From Nitrososphaerales archaeon TH5895 (GTDB lineage Archaea; Thermoproteota; Nitrososphaeria; Nitrososphaerales; Nitrososphaeraceae), in the NCBI GenBank assembly GCA_014523695.1, contig JAATVS010000285.1, forward strand, positions 1 through 11,937: 11,937 nucleotides of DNA. Reading direction: 5' to 3'. Both the position numbers and the translations under genes were made by a program. The notes beneath the pieces were generated by a model, which saw only the letters and a program-made list of their open reading frames with translations, made no database searches and had not been told where the DNA came from. Every line of letters begins with the position of its first letter. Within the stretch, counting starts at the first letter, position 1. Shown here piece after piece: positions 6,460 to 11,937 of this stretch.

Positions 6460-6924
6460 ATGGGTAGAATAGACGATCTTGACTTAAAGATTCTCAGTGA
6501 GCTCTCGAAAGACGCTAGTATTTCTGTTCCAAAGCTTTCAAAATCAATTAATGTTAATTCCTCGGTTGTATATAGTAGAATTAAAAGACTGCTAAAAATG
6601 GGTTTTATAAAGAAATTCACCATAGTGATTAATGATGAGGCTCTTGGTTTCAACGTCAGAGCTCTCACTGGAATAAATATGGACTCAAAGATGAGGGATA
6701 ATGTTCTTAGTGAATTGTTCAAAATTCCAGAAGTGAGAGAGGTTGCAGAAGTAACAGGAAGGTTTGACATATTGGTAACCATGAGTGCCAGATCTCTTGA
6801 CGAGATGCATCAATTGATATCAGAAAAAGTGGGCAGAATAGAGGGAGTGCAGAAGACAGAAACATTTATCGAAATGCGCAAGACTATAAGAGAATTGCTA
6901 TATTCGCATTCAATAGCTCAGTAG
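6460..6924 (+). CDS. Lrp/AsnC family transcriptional regulator
   Basis: A 154-residue regulator of the feast/famine type. The N-terminal winged helix-turn-helix occupies about residues 5-50, with LDLKILSELSKDASIS leading into the recognition region and the SSVVYSRIKRLLKMG helix. A RAM effector-binding domain follows (about 66-145) with the hallmark VTGRFDILV (98-106). Such proteins form dimers and octamers through the RAM domain and usually respond to amino acids. Both domains are intact and the length is standard. It stands alone, with its own promoter and a terminator-like tract before it. It sits between asd and ctaB, so amino-acid-linked control of asd is possible, but the sequence gives no direct evidence of its targets. 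Confidence 0.92.
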   Translation: MGRIDDLDLKILSELSKDASISVPKLSKSINVNSSVVYSRIKRLLKMGFIKKFTIVINDEALGFNVRALTGINMDSKMRDNVLSELFKIPEVREVAEVTGRFDILVTMSARSLDEMHQLISEKVGRIEGVQKTETFIEMRKTIRELLYSHSIAQ

Positions 6925-6965
6925 CATCCCGAATGGCGATCGCAAATTTAGACGGCAGTATACGA

Positions 6966-6980
6966 TATTAATATATTTAG
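6966..6980 (+). promoter_or_regulatory. TATA-like element for ctaB
   Basis: ATATTAATATATTTA is a strong TATA-like match centred about 46 bases before the ctaB ATG at 7019. That would place the start site about 20 bases before the gene, with GGAAGG (7003-7008) inside the leader as a possible ribosome binding site. Confidence 0.5.
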
Positions 6981-7018
6981 TTAATTCATTAGTGTCACCG
7001 TTGGAAGGACAATAACAG

Positions 7019-7915
7019 ATGGATACCTTGACTACCTCTGCATCTTTTGGCAGAGTTTTCCGAGATTACTACGAGCTTACGAAGCCAAAGATATGGTATC
7101 TATTAGTATTTACTGCCTTTGCCTCCGCTCTAACTGCTTCATTCCTTTTCGACATTCCAACTGACCCGCTAATGTGGGTTCTTTTACTCATTGGTGTAGC
7201 AGCAGGATCCGCAGCTGCTGACACGTTGACTGGATATAACGATCGAGACATTGACGCAATTATGGACCGAACGAAAGGGCGTCCTATTCCCTCAGGAAGA
7301 ATATCCCCTAGAAATGCTTTCATCTTTGGAGTTATCTTATCAGCAATATCGCTTGTTTGTTCGTGGTTTTTGAATATTTATGCATTCGCGCTGATGGCGT
7401 TTGGTTTATTTGACAACATCATTGTGTATAGTAAATGGCTCAAGCGAACTAGCCAGACCAATATAGTTCTTGGGGGCTTCTCTGGAGGAGCACCAGCAAT
7501 GATAGGATATGTTGCGGTCACTACTCAGAGTATTGAAATTGGGATCATTATGGCGGGATTGGTTTTTCTGTGGATTCCGACTCATATTTGGAGCCTTGCA
7601 CTCCATTCGAAGAAAGACTATGCCAAGGCTGGGATACCAATGCTACCTGTCGTGCAGAATGAGAAAAAATCCGTTAGGGTTATAGCGGTTACTACGATAC
7701 TAATGGTTCTTTTCAGCATTTTTCCCTTTTTTCTCAACGAATTTGGGATAGTTTATGTATTAACTGCTACCGTTTTTGGTGCCGCCATGTTGGCATTATC
7801 TTTATGGCTACTAATGAGACCTAGCGAGAAGGCTGCATGGACCGTGTTCAAATTCTCGAGTCCTTACCTAACCGCAATCTTTATAGCTTTTATAGTTGAC
7901 GCATTCATGCACTAG
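7019..7915 (+). CDS. ctaB: protohaem IX farnesyltransferase (haem O synthase)
   Basis: A membrane prenyltransferase of the UbiA family that adds a farnesyl group to haem B to make haem O, the precursor of haem A in terminal oxidases. The 298-residue protein has the first aspartate-rich motif NDRDIDAIMDRTKGRPIPSG (74-93). The SKWLKRTSQTNIVLGGFSGG segment (138-157) and IPTHIWSLAL (186-195) are specific to haem O synthases within the family, as is the DYAKAGIPMLPVV region (200-212), which holds the second motif. About eight to nine hydrophobic segments are visible. The length is typical. No oxidase gene is adjacent. Its presence implies an aerobic organism with an O- or A-type haem oxidase. It converges with nep1, leaving a 14-base gap. 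Confidence 0.93.
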   Translation: MDTLTTSASFGRVFRDYYELTKPKIWYLLVFTAFASALTASFLFDIPTDPLMWVLLLIGVAAGSAAADTLTGYNDRDIDAIMDRTKGRPIPSGRISPRNAFIFGVILSAISLVCSWFLNIYAFALMAFGLFDNIIVYSKWLKRTSQTNIVLGGFSGGAPAMIGYVAVTTQSIEIGIIMAGLVFLWIPTHIWSLALHSKKDYAKAGIPMLPVVQNEKKSVRVIAVTTILMVLFSIFPFFLNEFGIVYVLTATVFGAAMLALSLWLLMRPSEKAAWTVFKFSSPYLTAIFIAFIVDAFMH

Positions 7916-7929
7916 AAGAGCATGACAAG

Positions 7930-8640
7930 CTATTCGTCACACAAAATCTTTTCGCATTCATAGATTAACCGAGCTACCACAACATGTGCTTCAAGTCCTA
8001 TTTTTGATATATTGTATAGGCCAGTGAACTTTCCAGTAGTTGTTCTTGAAAAATGCCCTCTAGGGAATCCACCCACTACGAATGCACACGATAATGTGTT
8101 TGAAGAGAGAGCGTTTGAGACAACCTTTTCAAAGGTTGAAGTAACACCTGTTGTAGAGAAGCCTAGCACTTGCCTTGGTCTTACTGTTTGGTCTATTAGC
8201 TGGTTAAAGGTTTCTCCCTCCTTCAATTCCAATAGGACTTCGGTCCCATTTCTATTTTTTATCCTCTTCTTCTCAAAGAGATCTGCCATCAGCCCGTCAA
8301 ATCTAGAGTATGATTTCGGAAACCGAATCCCTTCTCCAATTATTATACTATTGCTATCTATTGTTGAAACGTATACTTTGATCTGATTATTCAGATATAG
8401 TGGAGAGGACATAACGGCCGCCAATGATAGATGAACTATGTCAGGCCTACCGTGTTTTAACAGGGAGGGATCAGCCTTCATTGCAGCATGATGATAGCTC
8501 CTATCAAGAAATGTTTCTTCGGGGTTCCTCCCTAGTCTCGTGGCATGAGCTCTCACTGCTTGATGATTTCGCAAATTTCTAGGAACCAGTTCCAGTGCAG
8601 CCTCTGCAATTATGATGGAGCATCCATGTTCTTGCTTCAT
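7930..8640 (-). CDS. nep1: 16S rRNA pseudouridine N1-methyltransferase Nep1 (Emg1)
   Basis: Nep1 is a SPOUT-class, SAM-dependent enzyme that methylates N1 of a conserved pseudouridine in small-subunit rRNA and helps assemble the 30S subunit. The 236-residue protein has LDRSYHHAAM (45-54), GRPDIVH (64-70), RFPKSYSRF (106-114) and VGGFPRGHF (189-197). The last of these belongs to the SAM-binding trefoil knot. A closing ISKIGLEAHVVVARLIYECE helix (211-230) is also typical. The length is normal. The ATG at 8640 follows GGGTGA directly and has a TATA-like element about 38 bases upstream. It is transcribed divergently from the RNase P gene, so two RNA-maturation genes share a 227-base control region. 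Confidence 0.94.
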   Translation of the reverse strand: MKQEHGCSIIIAEAALELVPRNLRNHQAVRAHATRLGRNPEETFLDRSYHHAAMKADPSLLKHGRPDIVHLSLAAVMSSPLYLNNQIKVYVSTIDSNSIIIGEGIRFPKSYSRFDGLMADLFEKKRIKNRNGTEVLLELKEGETFNQLIDQTVRPRQVLGFSTTGVTSTFEKVVSNALSSNTLSCAFVVGGFPRGHFSRTTTGKFTGLYNISKIGLEAHVVVARLIYECEKILCDE

Positions 8641-8673
8641 TCACCCAGACAGAGAGGAGGTTCTAGACATCCA

Positions 8674-8684
8674 TAAAATAAATC
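8674..8684 (-). promoter_or_regulatory. TATA-like element for nep1
   Basis: On the minus strand this reads GATTTATTTTA, centred about 38 bases before the nep1 ATG. A start site about 26 bases on would leave a leader of roughly 12 bases containing GGGTGA. Confidence 0.45.
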
Positions 8685-8762
8685 TATGTACTCTGATCAT
8701 GAGGATTTTTTTTGTTTGTTCTTGGTAACGATTTTCAATGCAATAAAGCATTCAACTAACGG

Positions 8763-8786
8763 AAGCTAATTTCTAACAGTTAGCTA
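8763..8786. repeat. overlapping small inverted repeats in the nep1-rnp4 gap
   Basis: CTAACAGTTAG (8773-8783) is a perfect palindrome with a single central base. A longer pair, AGCTAA (8764-8769) and TTAGCT (8780-8785), encloses it in part. A separate AATGC/GCATT pair with a six-base loop lies at 8737-8752. They sit upstream of rnp4 and could be a regulator site or hairpins. In such AT-rich DNA they may also be chance. Confidence 0.3.
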
Positions 8787-8793
8787 GCTTTTA

Positions 8794-8822
8794 CATATAA
8801 TAAATAACCATAATGATTTATC
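8794..8822 (+). promoter_or_regulatory. AT-rich promoter region of rnp4
   Basis: CATATAATAAATA (8794-8806) and GATTTATC (8815-8822) are both TATA-like. The second would start transcription near 8845, leaving a leader that contains AAAAGG six bases before the TTG start. Confidence 0.35.
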
Positions 8823-8867
8823 TAGCCCCTTGAAGGCTATATCATAATATCATCTAAAAGGCGTAAA

Positions 8868-9155
8868 TTGGAAACAGCAAAGGAACGAATAGATATCTTA
8901 ATTGATGCTGCATTGTATTATTCAAGCATAGATGACAAGTTATCAGATGACCAAGCTCGTCTGGCGAAAAGGATTGCAATGAGGGTTCGTACCAGACTCC
9001 CTTACAGCATCAAACAACTTTTTTGTAGGCAATGCAAGGAATTTATCATCCCAGGAAAGAGTTCAAGAATTAGATTAGGACGATCAAATACGAAATGTAT
9101 CAGAATTAGTTGCCATCGGTGTGGTCACATTTATCGGAAGCTCATATCAGCTTAG
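8868..9155 (+). CDS. rnp4: ribonuclease P protein component 4 (Rpr2/Rpp21)
   Basis: A 95-residue protein subunit of archaeal RNase P, which trims the 5' leader from tRNA precursors. It works with the Rpp29 homologue in binding the specificity domain of the RNase P RNA. The N-terminal half is helical and basic, with an ARLAKRIAMRVRTRLP segment (30-45) that fits the family. The C-terminal zinc ribbon uses C53/C56 and C82/C85, with the basic RIRLGRS stretch (67-73) between them. I see no in-frame ATG at the N-terminus. Translation appears to begin at a TTG at 8868, preceded by AAAAGG at six bases. The product matches family length from there. Confidence 0.88.
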   Translation: METAKERIDILIDAALYYSSIDDKLSDDQARLAKRIAMRVRTRLPYSIKQLFCRQCKEFIIPGKSSRIRLGRSNTKCIRISCHRCGHIYRKLISA

Positions 9156-9265
9156 CTTCTCAAACCTAGTCATTCTCGCTTCTTGTGCTATAGTTGAAAT
9201 GTATTTCTGATTTGAATCATGATATCTACAGAAGACTAATAGCGAATGCTTCGATTCGGGGTTAT

Positions 9266-9312
9266 AGCAATTCTTGCTCAGTACAATGAAGACTTGAATT
9301 TGAATTGAAGTC
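9266..9312. repeat. two dyad-symmetric elements upstream of rps19e
   Basis: AGCAATTCTTGCT (9266-9278) is a 5+3+5 perfect inverted repeat. At 9291-9312 a 22-base imperfect palindrome runs from GACTT to AAGTC, with matching AATT cores inside. The second ends two bases before the AT-rich promoter of rps19e, where a regulator could bind. The rest of the 203-base gap (9156-9358) shows no gene or RNA that I can support. Confidence 0.3.
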
Positions 9313-9313
9313 G

Positions 9314-9327
9314 ATAATAATTTATAA
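9314..9327 (+). promoter_or_regulatory. TATA-like element for rps19e-PDCD5
   Basis: ATAATAATTTATAA is a good archaeal TATA match. TTTATAA lies about 35 bases before the rps19e ATG at 9359, so the leader would be about 10 bases. Confidence 0.5.
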
Positions 9328-9358
9328 GGAGTTAAAAGAGGCTAATACGTAGTGTATA

Positions 9359-9808
9359 ATGGCAAAGGTGTATGATATCCCTTCTACAGACCTTATTGTA
9401 AAGTTGGCTGAACGATTAAAGAAGGATAAAAAGATTGAGCCTCCTGATTGGGTGGCATATGTGAAAACAGGCTCTCATGTGGAAAAAATTCCTCAGAATA
9501 GAGACTGGTGGTATATCAGATGCGCTTCACTTGTAAGAAAGGTATATTTGCACGGCCCAATAGGCACATCTGACCTAAGAAGTATGTATGGAGGGAGGAA
9601 AAGAATCGGTTACAACCTAGACCATCATCGTGATGCTGGTGGTTCGATTATTAGAAAGGCATTGCAACAACTAGAGTCAGCTGGATATCTGACCAAAAAG
9701 AAGGGGGGGAGACTAATGAGTGATGAGGGAATGAAGAAGATCGATAGACTAGCTACGGAGATCTTTAAGGAGATTCACACAATACCTAATCTGCAAAGAT
9801 ATGCTTGA
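9359..9808 (+). CDS. rps19e: small ribosomal subunit protein eS19 (S19e)
   Basis: A 149-residue ribosomal protein of the small subunit head, shared by archaea and eukaryotes and needed for 30S/40S maturation. Recognisable segments are VYDIPSTDLI (4-13), KIEPPDWVAYVKTG (25-38), the RDWWYIRCASLVRKVY core (48-63) and GPIGTSDLRSMYGG (67-79). Next come the RGS/GGS-type loop DAGGSIIRKALQQLE (92-106) and a winged-helix region. The length is typical. The ATG at 9359 has a TATA-like element about 35 bases before it. The PDCD5 gene follows after 18 bases, a pairing conserved in many archaea. Confidence 0.95.
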   Translation: MAKVYDIPSTDLIVKLAERLKKDKKIEPPDWVAYVKTGSHVEKIPQNRDWWYIRCASLVRKVYLHGPIGTSDLRSMYGGRKRIGYNLDHHRDAGGSIIRKALQQLESAGYLTKKKGGRLMSDEGMKKIDRLATEIFKEIHTIPNLQRYA

Positions 9809-9826
9809 TGGGAAAGGAGCGCGAGG

Positions 9827-10117
9827 ATGTCTGTAAATCAACCTTCTCCAGATACAAATGAAGAAGAATCAAAGAAACGTGAAGCTGAAGCTGCAATGCG
9901 ACAGCGCGCACTGACATTCTTATTGGATCAGAATGCAAGGCAAAGGCTTACAAACATAAGGATGGTAAAACCTGAGCTGGCTACGGCCGTAGAGAATTAT
10001 CTTATAAACTCAGCGTCATCAGGAAGGTTGAATAGAGCACTAACCGACGAGGAACTTAAGCAAATACTGTTAAACATACGACAGCCGAAAAAAGAATTTA
10101 AGATCAATAGAGTTTAG
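9827..10117 (+). CDS. PDCD5-family DNA-binding protein
   Basis: A 96-residue homologue of human programmed cell death protein 5, usually annotated in archaea as a DNA-binding protein. The exact cellular role in archaea is not settled. The N-terminal 25 residues are charged and probably disordered. The helical core follows: AMRQRALTFLLDQNARQRL (23-41), the signature NIRMVKPELATAVENYL (43-59), then RLNRALTDEELKQIL (70-84) and a basic tail. The ATG at 9827 lies behind a purine-rich GGAAAGGAGCGCGAGG. It follows rps19e closely and is probably co-transcribed with it. The rpl39e and rpl31e genes that often come next in archaea are absent; a 141-base gap leads to an unrelated reductase. Confidence 0.9.
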   Translation: MSVNQPSPDTNEEESKKREAEAAMRQRALTFLLDQNARQRLTNIRMVKPELATAVENYLINSASSGRLNRALTDEELKQILLNIRQPKKEFKINRV

Positions 10118-10221
10118 GTTCTCCCCCAACCAATCAACCTTCCTGAGAACATTTTGGCGCACTCAGCCACCGATGACCATAAATGAATTATATTTGACCT
10201 CCTCTAATTCGATTCCTTTGA

Positions 10222-10235
10222 GTTAACTATATTAA
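10222..10235 (+). promoter_or_regulatory. TATA-like element for the reductase-lyase pair
   Basis: GTTAACTATATTAA is centred about 30 bases before the ATG at 10259, which suggests a leaderless or nearly leaderless message for the medium-chain reductase. Confidence 0.4.
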
Positions 10236-10258
10236 GTCTAGTGAGGGTTTTCAACTTC

Positions 10259-11308
10259 ATGAAAGCAGCCATTTTCAGAGAATATAACAAGGATCCTACG
10301 AAGAATGTCAAGATCGAAGATGCAGATATGCCCAAATTAGGCCAGAATGAGGTTATGATAAAAGTAGAAGCGGCGGCATATAATTATAATGATCTTTGGG
10401 CAATCTGGGGGGATCCCATTAAGGTACCTCTACCTCATATTTCCGGTAGTGATTCGGCTGGTCATGTAGCTGAAGTTGGTGAAAACGTTACCAGAATTAA
10501 GGTTGGAGATCGTGTGGTTTCACATTCCAATATGAGCTGTAGGGTATGTAATTTTTGCACCTCTGGCCGTGAATTTGATTGCGCTGAAAGAACAATCTGG
10601 GGATTTCAGACTGGTCCTCTATGGGGAGGGTTTGCACAATACACTCATTTACCAGAAGTTAACGTAGCAAAGTTGCCCGATAACATATCATTCAATGACG
10701 CGGCAGCGATATCTATGGTAGGAATGACTGCATGGCACATGTTAGTTGGAAGGGCCAAGATAAAACCAGGTCAAACAGTGCTAATCATGGGCGGCACCAG
10801 TGGAGTGGGGATGGCAGGAATTCAGATTTCAAAATTGTATAACTGCGATGTCATTGCTACGGCGGGAACTAAGGAGAAGATGGACAAATGCCTTGAATTG
10901 GGAGCAGATCATGTGGTTAACCATAGGGAGCCTGATTGGTACAAAAAGGTCAGGGAAGTTACAAACAAACAGGGTGTTGATGTAGTGTTTGAACATATTG
11001 GGAAGGCTACTTTTGCACAAGAAGTATCTCTTTTGAAGATGGCCGGAACGTTAGTTGCAACTGGAGCAACGACAGGTTATGATTCTCAATTAGATCTTCG
11101 ATATCTTTTCTTCAAAGGCACTAATTTGCTCGGTTCGACACAAGGAACTAAAGCAGAGTTGGAAGAGGTAATACACTGGACAAATAAAGGCAAGATTAAA
11201 CCATTAATCAGCACAGTCTTACCATTTAGCGAAATGGTTCAGGGTCATGTAATGATGGCAAAGGCTGAACAGATAGGAAAGATATTAACAACTCCCCACA
11301 AGCTCTAG
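10259..11308 (+). CDS. medium-chain reductase with crotonyl-CoA carboxylase/reductase-like motifs
   Basis: A 349-residue NAD(P)-dependent oxidoreductase of the MDR (zinc alcohol dehydrogenase/quinone reductase) superfamily. The GroES-like half includes YNYNDLWAIWG (41-51), HISGSDSAGHVAEVG (60-74) and C94/C97/C100/C108, a C-x2-C-x2-C-x7-C structural zinc lobe. The catalytic-zinc cysteine is missing, with asparagine in that region, so it is not a classical alcohol dehydrogenase. IWGFQTG (113-119) and GGFAQY (123-128) follow, then the Rossmann motif GGTSGVG (178-184). NYN-x-W, GSDxxG and WGFxT recall crotonyl-CoA carboxylase/reductase, and the family also contains the Sulfolobus acryloyl-CoA reductase. 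An enoyl-CoA reductase role is inferred; quinone reductase remains possible. I chose ATG 10259 (MKAAIFREY) over the GTG at 10241, which lies close to the TATA-like element. Confidence 0.8.
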   Translation: MKAAIFREYNKDPTKNVKIEDADMPKLGQNEVMIKVEAAAYNYNDLWAIWGDPIKVPLPHISGSDSAGHVAEVGENVTRIKVGDRVVSHSNMSCRVCNFCTSGREFDCAERTIWGFQTGPLWGGFAQYTHLPEVNVAKLPDNISFNDAAAISMVGMTAWHMLVGRAKIKPGQTVLIMGGTSGVGMAGIQISKLYNCDVIATAGTKEKMDKCLELGADHVVNHREPDWYKKVREVTNKQGVDVVFEHIGKATFAQEVSLLKMAGTLVATGATTGYDSQLDLRYLFFKGTNLLGSTQGTKAELEEVIHWTNKGKIKPLISTVLPFSEMVQGHVMMAKAEQIGKILTTPHKL

Positions 11309-11323
11309 GTTTAGCCATTGTGA

Positions 11324-11937
11324 ATGTTCAGAACGCTATTATTTATTCCAGGGAACAACAAGAGATTCATCGAGAAAGCTAAGCTCCTGAATGCGGATAT
11401 AATCTGCTTTGATTTGGAAGATTCTGTGCCATTAAATGAAAAGCAGACCGCTAGGGATTTGGTGTCAGAGGCACTTGATAAGAATGTAGATTTTGGTAAC
11501 AGAAATGTGTACGTTCGAATTAATTCATATGAATCAGGTATAGCGATCCAGGACCTTGACGCCATCGTAAGTGATGAAATAGACGGAGTCGTGATTCCTA
11601 AGGTTAATAATCAGAGTGAAATAAACCACCTAACTCCTAGGTTGAACGAATTGGAACGCAAGAAAGCGATGAGCAAGAAAATAGGAATAATGGCCTCTAT
11701 AGAATCTGCTCAGGGACTGGTTAATTCGTATTCAATTGCAACCGCTGACTCACGGGTGAAGATGCTGGTATTTGGAGTGTTTGACTTTCTTAACGACATG
11801 GGATTGGATTATGTTCAAGATGGAATTGAATATTCTTTTGCACGTGCAAAGATCCCAATCGATGCGAGGGCCGCCGGAATTGGTGCAATTGATGCAATCT
11901 GGCAAAAAGTTGATGATGTAGAAGGATTAGTACAGGA
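11324..11937 (+). CDS. CitE/HpcH-type CoA-ester lyase, incomplete at window end
   Basis: The first 204 residues of a (beta/alpha)8-barrel protein of the HpcH/HpaI aldolase-citrate lyase beta family; the frame is still open at the last base. Members cleave or form C-C bonds in acyl-CoA esters such as citryl-CoA, malyl-CoA or beta-methylmalyl-CoA, with Mg2+. The signatures are RTLLFIPGNN (3-12), ICFDLEDSV (27-35), VRINS (64-68) with R65, and DGVVIPKV (87-94). Further along are ASIESAQGL (124-132) with the metal ligand E127, and FGVFDFLNDMG (150-160) with D154. The ATG at 11324 is 15 bases after the upstream reductase stop, so the two probably form an operon. No citF or other citrate lyase subunit is visible, so a stand-alone malyl-CoA-type lyase or thioesterase is more likely. 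The true substrate is unknown. Confidence 0.85.
   Translation, partial: MFRTLLFIPGNNKRFIEKAKLLNADIICFDLEDSVPLNEKQTARDLVSEALDKNVDFGNRNVYVRINSYESGIAIQDLDAIVSDEIDGVVIPKVNNQSEINHLTPRLNELERKKAMSKKIGIMASIESAQGLVNSYSIATADSRVKMLVFGVFDFLNDMGLDYVQDGIEYSFARAKIPIDARAAGIGAIDAIWQKVDDVEGLVQ

Noticed and set aside
6384..6782. Open frame of 132 codons on the minus strand opposite the Lrp-type regulator
   Set aside because: The plus strand encodes an intact HTH-RAM protein; the antisense frame has no recognisable features.
9245..9268. TTCGATT resembling the T-loop of a tRNA
   Set aside because: The flanking bases do not form the five-base T-stem, and no anticodon arm, D-arm or acceptor stem could be found around it.

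Overview
The window is archaeal, and the gene content points to the Nitrososphaerota (Thaumarchaeota), although the sequence alone does not prove that assignment. Archaeal markers are the ribosomal proteins eL44, eS27 and eS19, PDCD5, the Nep1 rRNA methyltransferase, the Rpp21-type RNase P protein and CobY in place of bacterial CobU. A haem O synthase gene indicates aerobic respiration with an O- or A-type haem oxidase. The DNA is moderately AT-rich. Most transcription units start with an archaeal TATA-like element close to the start codon, so leaders look short or absent.

Layout. At 30-161 (-) there is a possible 43-residue membrane protein with its own promoter and T-rich end. At 347-840 (+) is the rpl44e-rps27e pair. 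Convergent with it is a compact five-gene cobalamin cluster on the minus strand, 821-5155, transcribed in the order cobD-cobQ(synthetase domain only)-cbiB-cobS-cobY. Every junction overlaps by 4 to 11 bases. Divergent from cobD is asd (5292-6368, +), followed by an Lrp/AsnC regulator (6460-6924) and haem O synthase ctaB (7019-7915). Nep1 (7930-8640, -) converges on ctaB and diverges from the RNase P subunit rnp4 (8868-9155, +). Then come rps19e and the PDCD5 gene (9359-10117, +). The right end holds a medium-chain reductase with crotonyl-CoA carboxylase/reductase-like motifs (10259-11308), with a CitE/malyl-CoA-lyase-like gene (11324 to the window end, incomplete) directly behind it.

How they work together. 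The cob cluster covers late B12 assembly: aminopropanol phosphate from threonine phosphate (CobD), amidation to cobyric acid (CobQ), attachment of the linker (CbiB), GDP activation (CobY) and joining of the lower ligand (CobS). Asd, next door, lies on the route to threonine, the precursor of the CobD substrate. The ribosomal, Nep1, RNase P and PDCD5 genes are information-processing genes.

The two points most worth following are the CobQ protein, which lacks its glutaminase half, and the CCR-like reductase paired with a CitE-like lyase, which may form a CoA-ester carbon module. No CRISPR array, tRNA, rRNA, insertion sequence or integrase was seen.
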